A DNA stretch of 64,000 nucleotides from Brachionus manjavacas (GCA_019054805.1 JAHQIY010000015.1:1558001-1622000); one strand, 5' to 3'. Positions 42,306 to 55,658 are shown, counted from the stretch's first letter. Notes: a model not told the origin generated them from the sequence alone. Made by a program: numbers and translations.

Positions 42306-42849
42306 GTATTTTTTTGTTATTTTTTTATAAATTAAGTTTTATAAGTTTTTTTTTTAATTATCTTGTAAATTAATTTAATTTTTATGACTTGATTAAAAAA
42401 CTATGTTAAGCAAAAATATGTTAAGCTGTATTTCATATAGATAGTGAATAATAACAATAAAAGATTTTGTAAATTTAGCTCTAAAAAATGCATGTTTTCT
42501 GGTAATCTTTTAGCATCTTTGAAAAATTTGTATTTGTATTTTATTATGAGGATTTTTGTTTGTATCAAAATTTTGTATTTTTTATTAAATGGCTTTAAAT
42601 TCACAAGAATTCTTTATTCTTTTTTTAAATAAAATTTTAAAATCAATATTTATTTTTATATTTGGGTTATAATATTGTAATTTGTCGCCCTCTGGCCCAC
42701 TTAAGTCCTATTTTTTCTCCACTGAGTATTTTTTATTATGTTTGTTTTTTATTAAATAGTTATTTAATTTTAAAAAATTTAGCTCACTATAGATTAAGAA
42801 AAGAATTGAGTTATAATTACTAAAGATTATTTAGATTATTAAGAAAGTC
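42306..42849. other. 3' flank of MELK, AT-rich
   Basis: No gene is recognised. The stretch probably contains the MELK 3' UTR and polyadenylation site, with several AATAAA-like words. Confidence 0.4.
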
Positions 42850-43130
42850 CTGAGTCCTGTGCCTACCAACCATCCGAGAGCGACGCATAAAGGGCGCTCA
42901 TCTCCTTTTCTAGTACCTTTGAGCAACGGCTCCGATCTGACACAGAGACTACTGCATCGAGTTGATCAACTACACCTCAGCTATTACCCAGTCGAAATTG
43001 GTCCCCCAATTTTTATGATGAAAGGGGTTTATACATTCGTCACGTATTGCAGAGATATTTTGAAGTTTTATTCACCCTCAGCGGGTTTTGAACCCTCGAT
43101 CCTCTGCTGTACAGACTTATAATTAAATTT
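42850..43130 (-). repeat. SINE-like repeat (tRNA-like B box on minus strand)
   Basis: This GC-richer block is in AT-rich DNA. Read on the minus strand it contains GAGGGTTCAAAACCCGC, which fits a pol III B box (GGTTCRANNCC) inside a short T-arm-like stem. Further along it carries CTGTGTCAGATCGGAG, the word shared with the fragment in the HEXD intron. No clear A box is seen, so the 5' end is probably truncated. Confidence 0.45.
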
Positions 43131-43448
43131 TTTAGTTTAATTTTTATTTTTTATTTGACAAAAATAAACAATTATTTTCAATATTTTGTTTAGAGTATTT
43201 TCTAGTTAAAGAATTTTTAGTAAAAATATTTGAGGATTGAGAATCTTGGGCTTAATTTTTTAGCTTTTTGTCTTAATTATTCATATTATTATTAAAAAGC
43301 CGGTTCTTTTAAATTTAGATAGTGATGCAGAGGACCGAAGCAACTATAATAGTCCACCATAAAAAATTTAAATTTTTTAGCATATTTTTTTGGTTAAACT
43401 TAAAAAATAAAATAAATATAATATAATTTCAAAAAATTTATTTAAAAA
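43131..43448. other. Intergenic, AT-rich
   Basis: No feature can be supported here beyond the 3' flank of PTCD1. Confidence 0.4.
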
Positions 43449-45985
43449 TCATTTTCTTTCCGATTGTTCGAACCGTTGGGTTTTGCTGACAAAGTATTGA
43501 TATAACTTGTCATCTTTTGAAGCAAATTTAGCATATGGATGCTGATATTTTTCTTTTTTGACATCTTGTATCCAGTCGTTGTACAAAATTTTAAACGAAT
43601 TATAAAACTTATTAACTCGTGAATAGTAAATTTTTTCTTTAGGTGTATTCTGGCCTAACTTTTCCTAAAATATAAGAATAAATAATTTTTCCGAATCAAA
43701 AAAAACTCTCTCAAACCATTTTGATTAGATTTTTATTCATTGTTTCAATGTCCATTTCGATTTTGTCTTTTAACTTTTGATCAATTCTAAGCTCTTGTTC
43801 TTTAATAAACCAAAACAAATATGACAAATATTTAATATCTTTTTTAAAGCGTCCAGTCGAGTACAAAGTAGTAATGATGATGGGATTTAATTTAAAACCA
43901 GCTTCCTTAAAATTAAAAAGAACATTTATCTTTCAGACAATTTTTGAAAATTACTTTCATATCATTCAAAAATTGAACTAAAAGATCATAATTGTTTATT
44001 CCATAGGCCAAACAACCGAATGTGACAATATTTGGTGATAAGTTGTTTTTTTGCATCAATTCAAAAGCTTCGTCGATCTGAAATTTTTCATTTCTGGACA
44101 TTCTACGCTTAAACAGCAAATTAATCAGATCAATATTTGGTTTGATTCCAAATTGTTCCATTGCAGATAATATTTTATCATCATTTTCCAGATCATTTGG
44201 CATTAGCTAGATAAAAAAATTATTTCCTACAGCAAATTTTCTCATTAATTTACTTGAATGATCAAATTAAAAGTTTTGAAATCAGGTTTGACTCTATGAA
44301 AAGTCATAGATTTCAAAACACCTTCCAATCCGCCCAACATTTCCAAATGTCCATGGGCACTATCCATTTCAGCTGTGACATAATCAAAAATCTCTTTTTC
44401 CAAATTATCCCTGAATCGAGTGAGTAATGAATCAAAATTTTGAGCAAGTATGAGATTTTTTATCTCCGGTTTAAAATTGCTTAGACCCTCAAGAAGCTCA
44501 GCTTTGTCCACATTACTTTTAATATCTTGCCACCATTCTAAATTTCTAATTTTTTTTTCTAGTGATTTTCCGACAACTCTTAGATCCTCAATAATATGAA
44601 CCTCATCCTCTTTTATTTTGATTACAGAATCCGGGTCCTGGTCAATCTGTTCAATGGTTCTCTGGTTCAAAAGACAAATTTTTTCCTGATTTGACTTATC
44701 TGCAAAACTGTTCGAACTTTCAGACAAAAATTTGAAATCTTCGTCTGAAAATTGCTTAAAATCTTGGGAATCAGGTGGAAAAAGATTTTTGTTTTCATTA
44801 GCACACCTTGCTTTATCATTTTTAAAGACAAAAGTATCTTTTTTAAAACTTATGCTGCAATCATTTGCTGCTTTTAGCATTAGATTAAAAGAATTTAAAT
44901 CTGGTTTGATTTTAAGCTTGAGAGCGGTTTGCCAGGCCATTAGAGCATACCGGAAGCCAAAGTTTGGTTGACTTATACATGCACACAGTAAATTGTTAAT
45001 TATGTCCGCATCGGGTCTTATTTGGTTTAAAATCATCTCGTCCACAGCATTAAATGCCTCGTAAATGGCACCTGCCTTTCCGTAAGCCGAAATCATTGCC
45101 GCATAATTTTTTAAATTAGGTGTTATTTGTCTGTTTTTAAGGTAAATACGGATCGAGTCACACTTTCGTACTGAGTATTCTTTCCATGGCGAATTAGAAC
45201 ATGATTGAAATAAAATGGTTATGATTTGGTGAAGCTTGGTCACATTTTTGCTCTCATTCCAATCATCATCTCGACTCGAGGTTATCTAGTGAAAATTAAA
45301 AAATATAATTTTAATTAAAAGAATTTATTTTTTTTTCTTTATTAAAAAAAATACTTTTTTGAACAATTCAAAAACCATGTGAGTATATCCTTGCTTGGCC
45401 AAAGGTCTCATTAGAGTTTTATAAAGCCATAAAGTTGGTTTAAAGCGGTCTTTTTGGATCATTTCTGTAAAATAAACATCTATTGCTTCTCTTATCTTGC
45501 CACCATTGACCAATTCGTTTATTTTATGACCATAATATTGTTCATTGTTTGGCCTATCTTCATTAGATAAACGAATGTGGTTCATTATTTTGTCGTATTC
45601 CTGTTCAACTTGATCGTCTTTTGTGACTATTTTAGATTCATGCAATGGTTTTATAAAGTCTAAGTTTTTTTTGAATTCGCTTAAACCAAAAAATTAAATT
45701 TAAATCACAGTTTTTTTATTTTAGTTACGGATCTTCTAGAGTTTGAGATAAAGTACCAAAGTTATCCTCAAATTTTTCTTTCCCAGAATCATTTGAATGA
45801 ACAACTAGCTTTTTTGTCTTTGAATCAAGCTCAGCGTACTTGCTGCCGATTCCAAAAGTATCGTCATTTTGAGAGTGACTGCATCTAACTACCGAATATC
45901 TAATTACTTGACCACGGAGCAATATATTTGAAAGATGGCTAATTACTCTTTGATTTTTGGCAAAGGAATTAAATAAAATGTTCAT
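43449..45985 (-). CDS. PTCD1: Pentatricopeptide repeat domain protein 1 (mitochondrial)
   Basis: Six exons (45729-45985, 45355-45679, 44254-45285, 43955-44206, 43717-43905, 43449-43664) give 756 aa in phase. The N-terminus MNILFNSFAKNQRVISHLSNI is basic and lacks acids, like a mitochondrial targeting peptide. FGTLSQTLEDPEF matches the conserved PTCD1 region before the repeats. PPR motifs follow: PNNEQYYGHKINELVNGGKIREAIDVYFTEMI, PTLWLYKTLMRPLAKQGY, PNLKNYAAMISAYGKAGAIYEAFNAVDEM, PDADIINNLLCAC, PDLNSFNLMLKAANDCS, PDFKTFNLIIQ, and after the fourth exon PNIDLINLLFKRR and PNIVTFGCLAYGI. A ~150-residue acidic linker separates the two repeat groups. PTCD1 binds mitochondrial leucine tRNAs and 16S rRNA in mammals. 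Confidence 0.9.
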
Positions 45986-47221
45986 TTTTTTGAAAATTAA
46001 TTTGAAATATTTAAATTTTTGTTTTATGAAAAAAAAATTGTATCAAAACTAACTTTAAGATTAAATTAGTAAATTATTTAACTAATTCTTAGGTTTTTAA
46101 TGCGATTTTAAAAATCATCACCTTTGTTATAGTCCTTTTCTGTTGCATGGCTTGCTTAATGAAATTTTTTTTTTTAAATTAACTAGAGAACCAATTTCAT
46201 GGAATCATGGGATAAGAATTTAGAACTTTTGATTTAAGTCTACAAATTTTTATTTTATATTTATTTGAAGCAAAACTGCTTGTTTGAGCTGTAATCATTA
46301 TATATCTTGTTATATAAAAAATTTTTCAGACAAAATACTTAAAGGAAATGGCAAGTTTTTTTTTATTTAGCTTTTTTGAAATTTTTAAATTAAGTTGTTT
46401 AATTAAAACTAAATGCTTAAGCATGTTAAAATATGAAAAATAATTACGAAATTATTTCTAAAAATGTAAAATAGAAAAAAAAACTTGCCAAATACATTTT
46501 TGAAAATATTTACCCGAACAACTTTTGTTTAAAAATAATTTCCCTTAGTCTTTTTTATCAATTAAATTTCTGTACAATAATTAAGGAGAGATAAACATTC
46601 TTTTGAATATTAACCTTTTTAATTATTTATTTATTAATTTAAGAATATGGTTAAACTTAATTGTTTTTTCGCAGAAAGATAACTCCCATAGCGAAACTAC
46701 ATCAAGTTTCGCTCCGCAGGTCTCCCACTGTAGCTTATTATTATTATTATTAGTTATTAATAATATTAGTATTTTAACTTTTAGATGCTTGCTATATGAT
46801 TTTTTAAGATAGTGAATATCTGCATGTTTTTGCTGCAATTTTCATTAATTATTTATCTTACCTAAAAGGGGTTAAGATAATTATTTTTAATATTTTGTTG
46901 CCTTTTTTTTTATTCTATTTTGAAACAAAATTTTTAGAAAACATTACATTATTTTTACTTGATAAGAACGAGTTTATTTATTTATTTTGATAATAATTTT
47001 GAAAATTTTATTTAAAAAAAATCAAAGCAAATCTTAATAATGCTCTAAATAATTTTCTAATGAAATAAAAAAGATATTTAAAAGCTGTTAGAAATTTTAT
47101 TAGAAATTTTTTAAAATTTATTATTTCAAAAATATTTCCGTCAGAAAATAGAATTTCAAAAAAAAAAATTTTGTTTAGTTTTGAAATGAAATTTGAATGT
47201 TATAAATTTTTTTAAATTGAT
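45986..47221. other. Intergenic; contains a GC-rich hairpin and TTA repeat
   Basis: The interval is mostly AT-rich. At 46680-46735 there is a GC-rich patch with a perfect 9-bp stem (AGCGAAACT, 6-nt loop, AGTTTCGCT; 46690-46713), followed by a TTATTATTATTA run at about 46736-46755. No ORF or RNA family is recognised. Confidence 0.5.
46690..46713. other. Short perfect hairpin
   Basis: AGCGAAACT and AGTTTCGCT are exact reverse complements separated by six bases. The hairpin lies in a GC-rich island of otherwise AT-rich spacer. It could be a small-RNA fold, a repeat end or chance. Confidence 0.5.
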
Positions 47222-50014
47222 TTATTCATCTGCACTTAGTTTGCTGTTTAACTCAGTATTATTCAATTGAATAATGATGCTGCTTCGATTTTCTGAAGAC
47301 AAACTCAACTTTTTTAAACCTTCAATTTGTGTTTTTTTCTATAAAAAAAGTTTAAGAACAATTAGATTATAAATTTTTTTTGAAATTTACAAAAATATAT
47401 TCATATTTTAGCAACCGTATGGATTTTTTGTATCCATTAAAAATTTTTAGCATTGTATATGCTAGAACACTAAAAAAGCTTGGTAAAAAAATTTTAAAAA
47501 TTTATGCATTGAATATAAATAACCTTGAAAAAAACAGAATAAAAGCAAAAAATCCCGGTGATAATAGTAATCTGAAGACAAATCCAATGATATCGATACT
47601 AAAAAGATAATTTTTAAACTCAGTCAAATAATCATAGGGTTTTTCGTATTTCTCATTATTGAATGGACCACATATCTTGGATGATTTAAATCTTAAAAAA
47701 TAGTTTAATCTTTTCAAATTTAAGATTGAGATTTTACTGAAAAATAAAAACTCCTGTCAACACGAAAGCTAAAAAAAAAGACACTAAAGTCATTGTCAAA
47801 ATATTGGTTTCATTTTGGTACAAATTTTCTGATCTATTTGGGGGCTTATAAAAATACCTGACAAAAAACTTTAAAAAGATTTTAAATTAGTTTTCCATTT
47901 TAATTAGTTACCACTCTGACTACGAATATAACAATGGAAGAAATACAAAATATGAATCCCAAATAAGGCGTAAAATACAATCCCATCCAAAATAAAAATT
48001 GACTTATTAAGACATTTACGCTGTAATAAGAACTATTGAAATAAATATCTTTGGAAGGAAACACGAGTTTTAATATGAAACTTAAAAAAATACAAAATAA
48101 AAAATAAAAATTTAATTTCGAATTTCGTTTAATAATTTACCGATACAACATCATTAAAATTATGTCGAGAAAAAATGATAAAGCAAAATCAAAAACCAAA
48201 AAGGTGTATAATTGCTTTGCAATTTCATCTTCCCAGCACTAATAAAAATGATAAAAAAATGGATATAATCGATTTCTGTTCAAATTTAAAATACTTCTCC
48301 TCTATTTATGATTATATAAGCAATTATTAGACCCAATAATCCATGCTGCATTAAATACATTCTAAAATAAATTTTTAAAAAAAAAAATTTCATAAATTCA
48401 AAAGTAAGTGAACCTGATCAAATTCAATTTTGTCTCAAAAGATTTAGGGCACTTTTCAATTCTTGATAAAAATCTGCAAATAAATGGAGTTAAATAGTTG
48501 AAAATGGTCAAGAATGCAGCTAACACAACTCTTCTTTGACTCACAAATTCATCAATATTCTTTAGTAATAATTTTTAAAATTTTAAAAAATGTTTAGCCC
48601 CTGCAATATCAAGTAATTTTAGTTTGCAGTTTTCGTGAATCAGAACTATACTTGATATTTTTTATTTTAATTTTTGAATGAATTTTTTTAATGATTTTTT
48701 TGGAATATTTTTGTAAATAAAATTTTTATTTTTTAATCTGAGGCTTAAAATCAGAAATAATTCGATACTCAAGACAAGCGAAATAAGCTTTTATGCATGT
48801 CAATATCTGCAAACTAAAATAAAATCCTTATTGTCAAAGATTTATAAGAAAAAATTCTCTTACATTAAAATAGTTGATTAATATCAGATAGGACATTCCA
48901 GTCAAGAAACCAGCAAGCACAGCCAAAAATAACATGTTAATAGCGATGACCCGTTTGATCCTTAGTTTCTTCTCATCACCAATTTTAAGCATCTTAGATC
49001 ACAATTTTCACAATTAAATTAAACAAAATTTTATTTTCCTTATTTGTTCTTACTTTGAGGTTATTTATTATTTGAGTCCTTTTTTTTTTGATAAACTTGG
49101 AATCGTTTGAATAAAATGGCCATGAACAGAAAATAGCCGATGAAAAAATATTCAAATTCTGGATTCGTATTTCACGAATGTAAGAATTACTGATTGACTT
49201 GACCACCCTTTTAGAAAAAAATAAAAATTAAAAAATAAAAATTAAAGTAGAATTATAAACTACGCTGATCCTATTATAAATGTCCATATTAGAAAAAAAA
49301 CAATCAAACTTAAAAGATAAGCATTCTGTAAACTGTAACTCAATTTGTATCCAAAATCACTATTTGAATCGCCTGGAAAGCATCCATACACAACAATGTT
49401 CAAAAACTCACTTTTCTGAAAGCAAAATTATTTTAATTTTAATATTTAAATATTTTTTTGGATTTTACTTGAACCAAAGAGGTCAAATTAAAGTTATCAA
49501 AGTCAGCGAGACTCTTGAGACAATACGAGTTTTTTACTATTTGGTCATCATTCGGCATTGAATTGACAATAGAGTAATTTTTCACCCAATAAATTATATG
49601 AGGGATACAGACAAAGCAAAAAATAGTTGGAAAGTATGATATTATTGTCCAAGTTAAAAGCCAATCTGAGTAATAAAAATAAGAAGCTGTCTCATGGCCA
49701 AGATTTTTTTGAATCGAGTTACTCAATTTATTGAATATAAACGATAGAGTTTTTTCTAAATTTGCCGGACTTCTAATCACATTTCTAGTGATCTAAACAA
49801 ATTTAAAAAATTAAAAAAATAGAAAAAATTTATTTACTTTTTTGAATTTGTCTTTTCCTGTCAGATTTTCTAAATGAGCTTTATTTTGGCAACAAATCTG
49901 GCGTTTTAACTTAAAATCGAGAGGCAGGTCTCTGATATAATTTTCCGCGTCATAGTAGTTATCAATTTTTTGCAGATCTTCCTTGAATCTGTTAAAATCA
50001 ATTGCTTCATTCAT
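47222..50014 (-). CDS. Transmembrane channel-like (TMC) protein, copy A
   Basis: Thirteen exons close in phase to 636 aa: 49838-50014, 49469-49792, 49264-49415, 49054-49207, 48864-48992, 48414-48559, 48295-48361, 48141-48238, 47912-48080, 47738-47868, 47524-47691, 47391-47469 and 47222-47338. TMC hallmarks are IFCSWPFYSND (after the first TM pair), RVIAINMLFLAVLAGFLTGM and CWEDEIAKQLYTFLVFDFALSFFLDIIL (the conserved CWE...L..FDF motif). They continue with FWMGLYFTPYLGFIFCI and CGPFN, and a final hydrophobic segment GFVFRLLLSPGFFAFIL. TMC proteins are multi-pass membrane channels or scramblase-like proteins linked to mechanosensation. The fifth intron (48560-48863) is long because a possible short ORF there is best read as intronic. 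A second copy lies 9.8 kb away. Confidence 0.85.
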
Positions 50015-51418
50015 CTCTTAACTCTTTAATTCTATTTTGCTCTTTTGAGACGCAACTTTCAAATTTACCACAAATAGAATATTATAAGTAACAAATCTGA
50101 ATTATACATTGATATGAATCACGATTTATATTTATCTTAAAATTAACTTGAAAAGTAATAATTGACTTAGAACAATTTTTAAGTTTGATAAAATTCTATT
50201 CCTTTTAACAAGGTTTATCTCTAAATAATAAAATGTTTTTACAATATTTTATTTATCTTAATTCATTTATTTTTTTAGACAAATATGCTTTTTTGAAATA
50301 TCAAAGTTATTTACCTAGGTCTTCAATTAAATAAAAGTTTTTTCTTTTTAATCTTTGTTTAGGATTGCAATTCCAGTAAAATTCTTTTTATATTTGTCAT
50401 TTATTTTTCTAAAAAAATTTTCGGATTGTCTAAGGAATAAATTTTGCACAGAAAATTTATTCTCACCATCAAATTCCTAAAAATTTATTCCTTATATAAA
50501 CTATTAAACTATTTAATTTAAAAAAAAATATTTAAAAAAAAGTTCAACTTGCGATTTTATGCCTTCTTAAAAACCAATTTCGATCCTTTTTGAAGGGGAC
50601 CTTTTATTGTTTTAACACAAAAAGCACCAAATTATTCAGTTTTACTTGTTAAAAAAAAATTTCAAATTTTAGATTTTTCAATAAGGATATCTTTTTTGAA
50701 TTATGTAGATTTTATAAATCTTTTTACTGTGTGAAATTACTTAAATCTAAAAAAATATTTTGGACAAAAAAATTCACGAAAAATGCTTGATGTTTTAGTG
50801 CTAATTGACTCTTCAGTAGCTTCAACTATATTCCATGTATTATCTAAGTAATTGAAATTTTTGTTTTTTGATATAAGATTAAAATTTTTTTAAATAAATT
50901 TTTGCAATAAAAAAATCGAGTTTATTTGTTCAAAATATTTATTTTTATTTGAATTAATTAAAACAAAAATTTTAACATTTCAAAACATTAAAAAAATTAC
51001 CGGTTATACGATTACCTTCAATATCTTTTTACTGAATTCTACTGAACAAGGTTTTGTAAAATTTAGTATAAAATTTTATAAAAAGTTGAATAAGTGATTT
51101 TCTATAAATTCAAAAAATGAAAATCAAAAATAAGTCAAAAACAAAACAAATGCAAAATTCACCCAGTTCGGATTTATAGAATTTAATTTCTGATAAATTT
51201 TTTTCAGAATTTGGTTAAAAGGCTGTACTCACAAAACTAATTTTGAACTACTAGAAAATAGCTTTTAGATTTTTACCACTTTTTTTAAATTGTTTTGCAC
51301 TTAATTCCACAAAATCCTGAACAAAAGGCCTCATTAGTCGAATCTAGTTACTAATTTTTTTTTTAATTAAATAAAAGAGTACTTTTCGTAATATTTTATT
51401 TATCTCTTTTTTATTAAA
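50015..51418. other. Intergenic, AT-rich
   Basis: No gene is recognised between TMC-A and UTP6. The stretch holds the TMC-A promoter and the UTP6 3' flank. Confidence 0.5.
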
Positions 51419-54196
51419 TTAATTAGTTTCATCAGATACATTAATTTTAAAAAGACAAAATTTTTGAGTAAAGTCTTCGATCAAGTTCGAATTCAGATGC
51501 TTCATAGCTCTCCAGTACAAGCCAGCTATGTCCTGTGTCTTGTTGTTTATTTGCTTATAGCTCATATAATCGATCCATAGATCAACTACTTCAGCTCCAA
51601 AATGGAGCAAAGCATCTTCATAAGCAGTTTCTACTTGTGTTTCATCTTGTTTCAATTTTTCAATTTCAGCATACTTTAGGTAAAATGGCAAAGAATAAGG
51701 TGGAACTTGGCGCAAATTTGAATAAACTTCTTTGAGTTTAAAATTATCGATTGATTCGGCCCATTCTAAATATTTCAACCGTGTAATTGTGGAAATGTCT
51801 TGTCTCATTATACATGAACCCTTCTGGAGCAATTTTTCTGTATTTTCGGACTTATGACTCAAAGACCATTCAAGCATCGTTTCCCACAATTCAAGAGATT
51901 CATTCTGCTTAATGCTATCAATTGACTTGTGAAAAATTTCAAATAATCTTTCTTCATTTGGATTTACGCTGATATTTAGCTGCAGATAAAATGTCCACAA
52001 ATCTTTATTGACCTTAAAAGTGTTCAGATATTTTTCAACTTTTTCAATAGCTTGTTCGTATTTTTTGAATTTAATCATATAACGAATCCATTCAACTAAA
52101 TAATCAATCGGCATTTGAATTTTATTTTCTGCTTTAATAAAAGCATCGTTTAACCGTTCAAATCTCTAAAAAAAAATTTAATTTTTTTTTTCATTCTAAA
52201 TTTTTTAATTATAAAAATGATGATGTATCGATTTATAGAAAAATTAATTTATAAATAAAAAAAAATCAGAAAAAATTCCTTGAAATTGATTTTAATAGAA
52301 TTTTTTTTTAGAAGTTGGGCAACAACTTTATAAAAATATTAAAGATTTGACTAAATTAACTTTTTTTTGATAAATTTTGATTGCTTTAGTGAGATTAATA
52401 AAAATTTCAATTTTCAATTAAAATTTTCATTTCGTGTAGATTTTTAGAAATTTTTAACATTTTTGTTCCTCTAATTTTTTGCCTATGAAAAGTTTCCATA
52501 GATTGTTTTTCTGGAAAAAAATTCTTTGAATTTTCTACTAAGATAAGTCTATGAATTAAGCACCTTAAAAATTTGCTACTTTTTTAATTTAAAAATTTTA
52601 AAAATTCTTAATTTTTAATCAATTTATATTAAAGCGTTAATTACCTCATCGTTAAGATATTGAGAGTTAAGATTGAGTCTTTCGATGAGAAAATCAATGT
52701 AAATTAGATGCATTTCCTTGGTGTCCAAAGCGACAACAGATTCCAGAAATGAATTATTTGTTTTTTCTTCGAGTTCGGCAATGGTAAAGTCTAAAGCAAT
52801 TTTTTATTAAAAAAATATTTTTTATTTATTTAATCAAAACACCTGCTATTTGACCGGTCTTTTCACATTTTTTCAAGATTTCTTTCTCTTCTAGCAAATG
52901 TCTTCGTGCCAAAACATTTTGAGTTTTTGTTAATATTCTCAATGATTCATCCTCTGATAATCTATTATTTAAAAAAAAATTTTTATTTCAAAGGAATAAT
53001 TTTGTCTATTTTCACTCAGCTACTAAGTTACCTGTTATACATTTGCTCAATCAAGTTTTTGGTAAAATTAAACTCATTAGCAACCAGTATGAAAGAGTTA
53101 ATCAATTCAGGTGCATCTTCTAAAAGTATGACAAAAAGTAAATCTAATTTTTTTCAATTAAAAAAATAATACCTTTAAATTCTTTTATTGCATTTTGAAT
53201 TATTATTTCAGCGATTTTACAGCTTAAAATTGCGTCTTCGACTCTTGACTAAAAAAACGATAAGTGACATTTTAAGGAAAATATCCAATATTACTATCGG
53301 CTCACATGGTTTTTCGTCAGACTCAGATTCTTTGATTCCAAGAAGCTCTTTGCGCTTCATTATTACTTCAACACAGAGTAGCTCCATTTTAAAATACTAA
53401 AAAAAAATTTTAAAATTTAAATCTATTTAATTTTAAACTAACTTCTATCCAAAGCTTTTTATTGTTTGGAATAAACCTAATGGCTCTTTGGAATAAATTT
53501 CGAGCTGTCTCAATTGATTCATTAGCTTCAAATTCAAATTTAGCAGCCATGATCCATAAATCTTTTTAATTCAATTATTTTATTTTTTAATTAAAATTTA
53601 ACATACTTGGTTTCTTGTTGTGAGTCTGTAGCATAGTAGTGTAAATCTTACTCACTCTCTCTTTATCAAACTAGAAAGAAGGAAATTAATTTTGATCAAA
53701 TTTGAAGTTAGATTTATTTACATTCTTTTTTGCAAAATCTGCATAGGTCAGCCACAACTTTACATCACTATTAAATCTGAAGCAGGCAATCTGTAATCAA
53801 ATTTAAAAAATTTTTGAAATTAAAAACTTAAAAAGGAATTTTATTACTCTAAAAAGTTTGTAAATTCGAAGGACAATTTCCTTTTCGATTTCATCTTTTC
53901 CGAGTTCAATTCCTCGTTTCTTGGAAAATAAACAAAAATCAACAACAAAATTGAATAAAAAAATAACAAAATTTTACCTCTCTCCTTAGTTTAATCAATT
54001 GTAAAACTCCAATCTCATATTGAATATATTGAAGATAAACTTCCTTCTCTTTGGTACGACGCTGCATTTTGTACTCAAATCTTTTTCGCTTTTTCATTAT
54101 AGAACGTGTCTCTTCGGTTGAAAAAATGCCGATTTTTCGCATTTTTTCAACCTCTACAAGCATTTCTTCAATGCCTCTCTGAGCAAATTCAGCCAT
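51419..54196 (-). CDS. UTP6: U3 snoRNA-associated protein 6 (UTP6), HAT-repeat protein
   Basis: The start is the ATG at 54196 (MAEFAQRGIEEMLVEVEKMRKIGIFSTEE); stop at 51419-51421. The first exon (53978-54196) carries the diagnostic UTP6 N-terminus: KKRKRFEYKMQRRTKEKEVYLQYIQYEIGVLQLIKLRR. Short in-phase exons follow, with KRGIELGKDEIEKEIVLRIYKLFR, then DVKLWLTYADFAKKN, LWIMAAKFEFEANESIETARNLFQRAI and KLWIEYFKMELL. The last exon (51419 to about 52165) has HAT repeats, including LWETMLEWSL, RLKYLEWAESIDN, VDLWIDYMSYK and IAGLYWRAMKHLN. UTP6 is part of the UTP-B subcomplex of the small-subunit processome that builds 18S rRNA in the nucleolus. I did not fix every internal exon edge between 52165 and 53900. 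Confidence 0.9.
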
Positions 54197-55190
54197 GGTG
54201 TTCAATTAAGTAAATATGATAGAAATTTGAAATGTTTTAGATTTTTTTTCTTAATTTTATAAATTTATGAAGATTTAATATCGCACATGGATCATTATGA
54301 AAATTCGAGCATTTGTGTCTAGATTTTTATTTTTTAAAGTCAAAATTTAATTAACAATTAGACAATTGAATAAAAAGAGAAAATACAAAAAAATATGTAT
54401 TAAGTACTTTCTGAAATTAAAATTTTATTAAATTTAACTAACTAAATATTGTTGCTAGACACTCTAGAAAATGATTGTTAAATATTATAAGTAAATTTGT
54501 GACATTTAAAATGATACCATAATAAAAAATTAGCAAATTCTGGACAATAGAAATTAAAGCTAAAACGAAAGTTTAATTCTTCCTTGTACTTTTTTTTCCA
54601 AAAACCAATATTAAAAGGCTTCAAATCAATGCTTTTAATTACACAGCGTCTTAATAATATGAAGGTCTTTAGAGAAATTTCGTTTTTGTATTGTTTAAAA
54701 TTTTTTTTTATCTTAAATTTCACTATTAGCCTGATAAATCAAACTACAATGATCAAAGGTTCTTAGATAAATTATAATCAAGTTATGAGGAGAAAATGCA
54801 AAAAATACGATCCGAATATGGATAATGAATGGAAAATTTAAAAAATGAGCAAAGAATTATGATAAAAAATGTCACGGAATTTTGTGCCAAAAAGTATTTA
54901 ATTCCTGGGACAAAATAAGTCAACTAAAATTGGCCAAGAACGATTTATGTGATTTGTTGATTTGTGGTCATTTAAAGTAAGATTTTTAAGAAAAATTTGA
55001 TCGGTTTCAAATTAGGATCATGTAATCTACAATTAAAGAATATAAATAAAAAAAATTATACATCTAAAGTTATTTTATTAAAAAAATATAAAAAAAATTC
55101 TCTTTAAAATATTTAAATTGTATCAAAACTTAAAACAATTCAAAAATTTCAAAGATAAAATTTGTTTTTTTTAATTTTTTTAGAAGGTTT
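54197..55190. other. Intergenic, AT-rich
   Basis: No gene is supported. The interval includes the UTP6 upstream region and ends at the left 5S arm. Confidence 0.45.
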
Positions 55191-55199
55191 AAAAAGGAA

Positions 55200-55318
55200 G
55201 GCCTAGAACACCCGGTATTCCCAGGCGGTCACCCATCCAAGTACTAACCGGGCTCGACGTTGCTTAACTTCGGTGATCGGACGAGAACCGGTGTATTCAA
55301 CGTGATATGGTCCTAGGC
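55200..55318 (-). rRNA. 5S ribosomal RNA
   Basis: Read on the minus strand, it starts GCCTAGGACCATATCACGTT and continues with the near-universal animal 5S sequence. The internal control region lies around AGTTAAGCAACGTCG and GGATGGGTGACC. It is 119 nt long and is followed by CTTCCTTTTT, a pol III T-run terminator. Confidence 0.97.
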
Positions 55319-55658
55319 ATTTAAAATCTCTTTTTTAATAATATTTATTAAAATTAACATGTTTAAAAATAACACAAAATCGTTAAGATTTTTTTTAAAC
55401 TATTTTTGTAAATGAAAAAATATGATCAATCAAAAATTAAAAAAAAAATAAAAAAAATTACTGAAGAAAAAAATAAATTTAGAAAATAGGAATTTTTATT
55501 AACATTATTAAACGAAGAATTCAATTCAATTATTCTTGAAATAAAAAGATTAAAATTAATAATTGTCTTTCATTTATTTTTTCAAAAAACAAATTAATAA
55601 AAAAGATAACAAAGGGAATTAAAATAAAACATTTTATTAAAAAAAATCAAAAAAGGAA

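Noticed and set aside
43055..43115. tRNA gene from the GGTTCAAAACC box
   Set aside because: No A box, acceptor stem or anticodon arm can be folded around it; a SINE remnant is more likely.
48565..48640. TAA in frame with KLLLKNIDEFV as a premature stop or altered genetic code
   Set aside because: It lies inside the intron of the preferred model. All other genes in the window end and read normally with the standard code.
48664..48830. Short open frame ILTCIKAYFACLEY in TMC-A as an extra coding exon
   Set aside because: No GT donor gives the right phase for the next exon, and copy B has unrelated sequence from the fifth codon on. Treating the whole 48560-48863 stretch as an intron joins LINYFN to NIDEFV in phase in both copies.
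49280..49561. Plus-strand ORF duplicated at 59091
   Set aside because: It is antisense to a TMC exon and duplicated only because that exon is.
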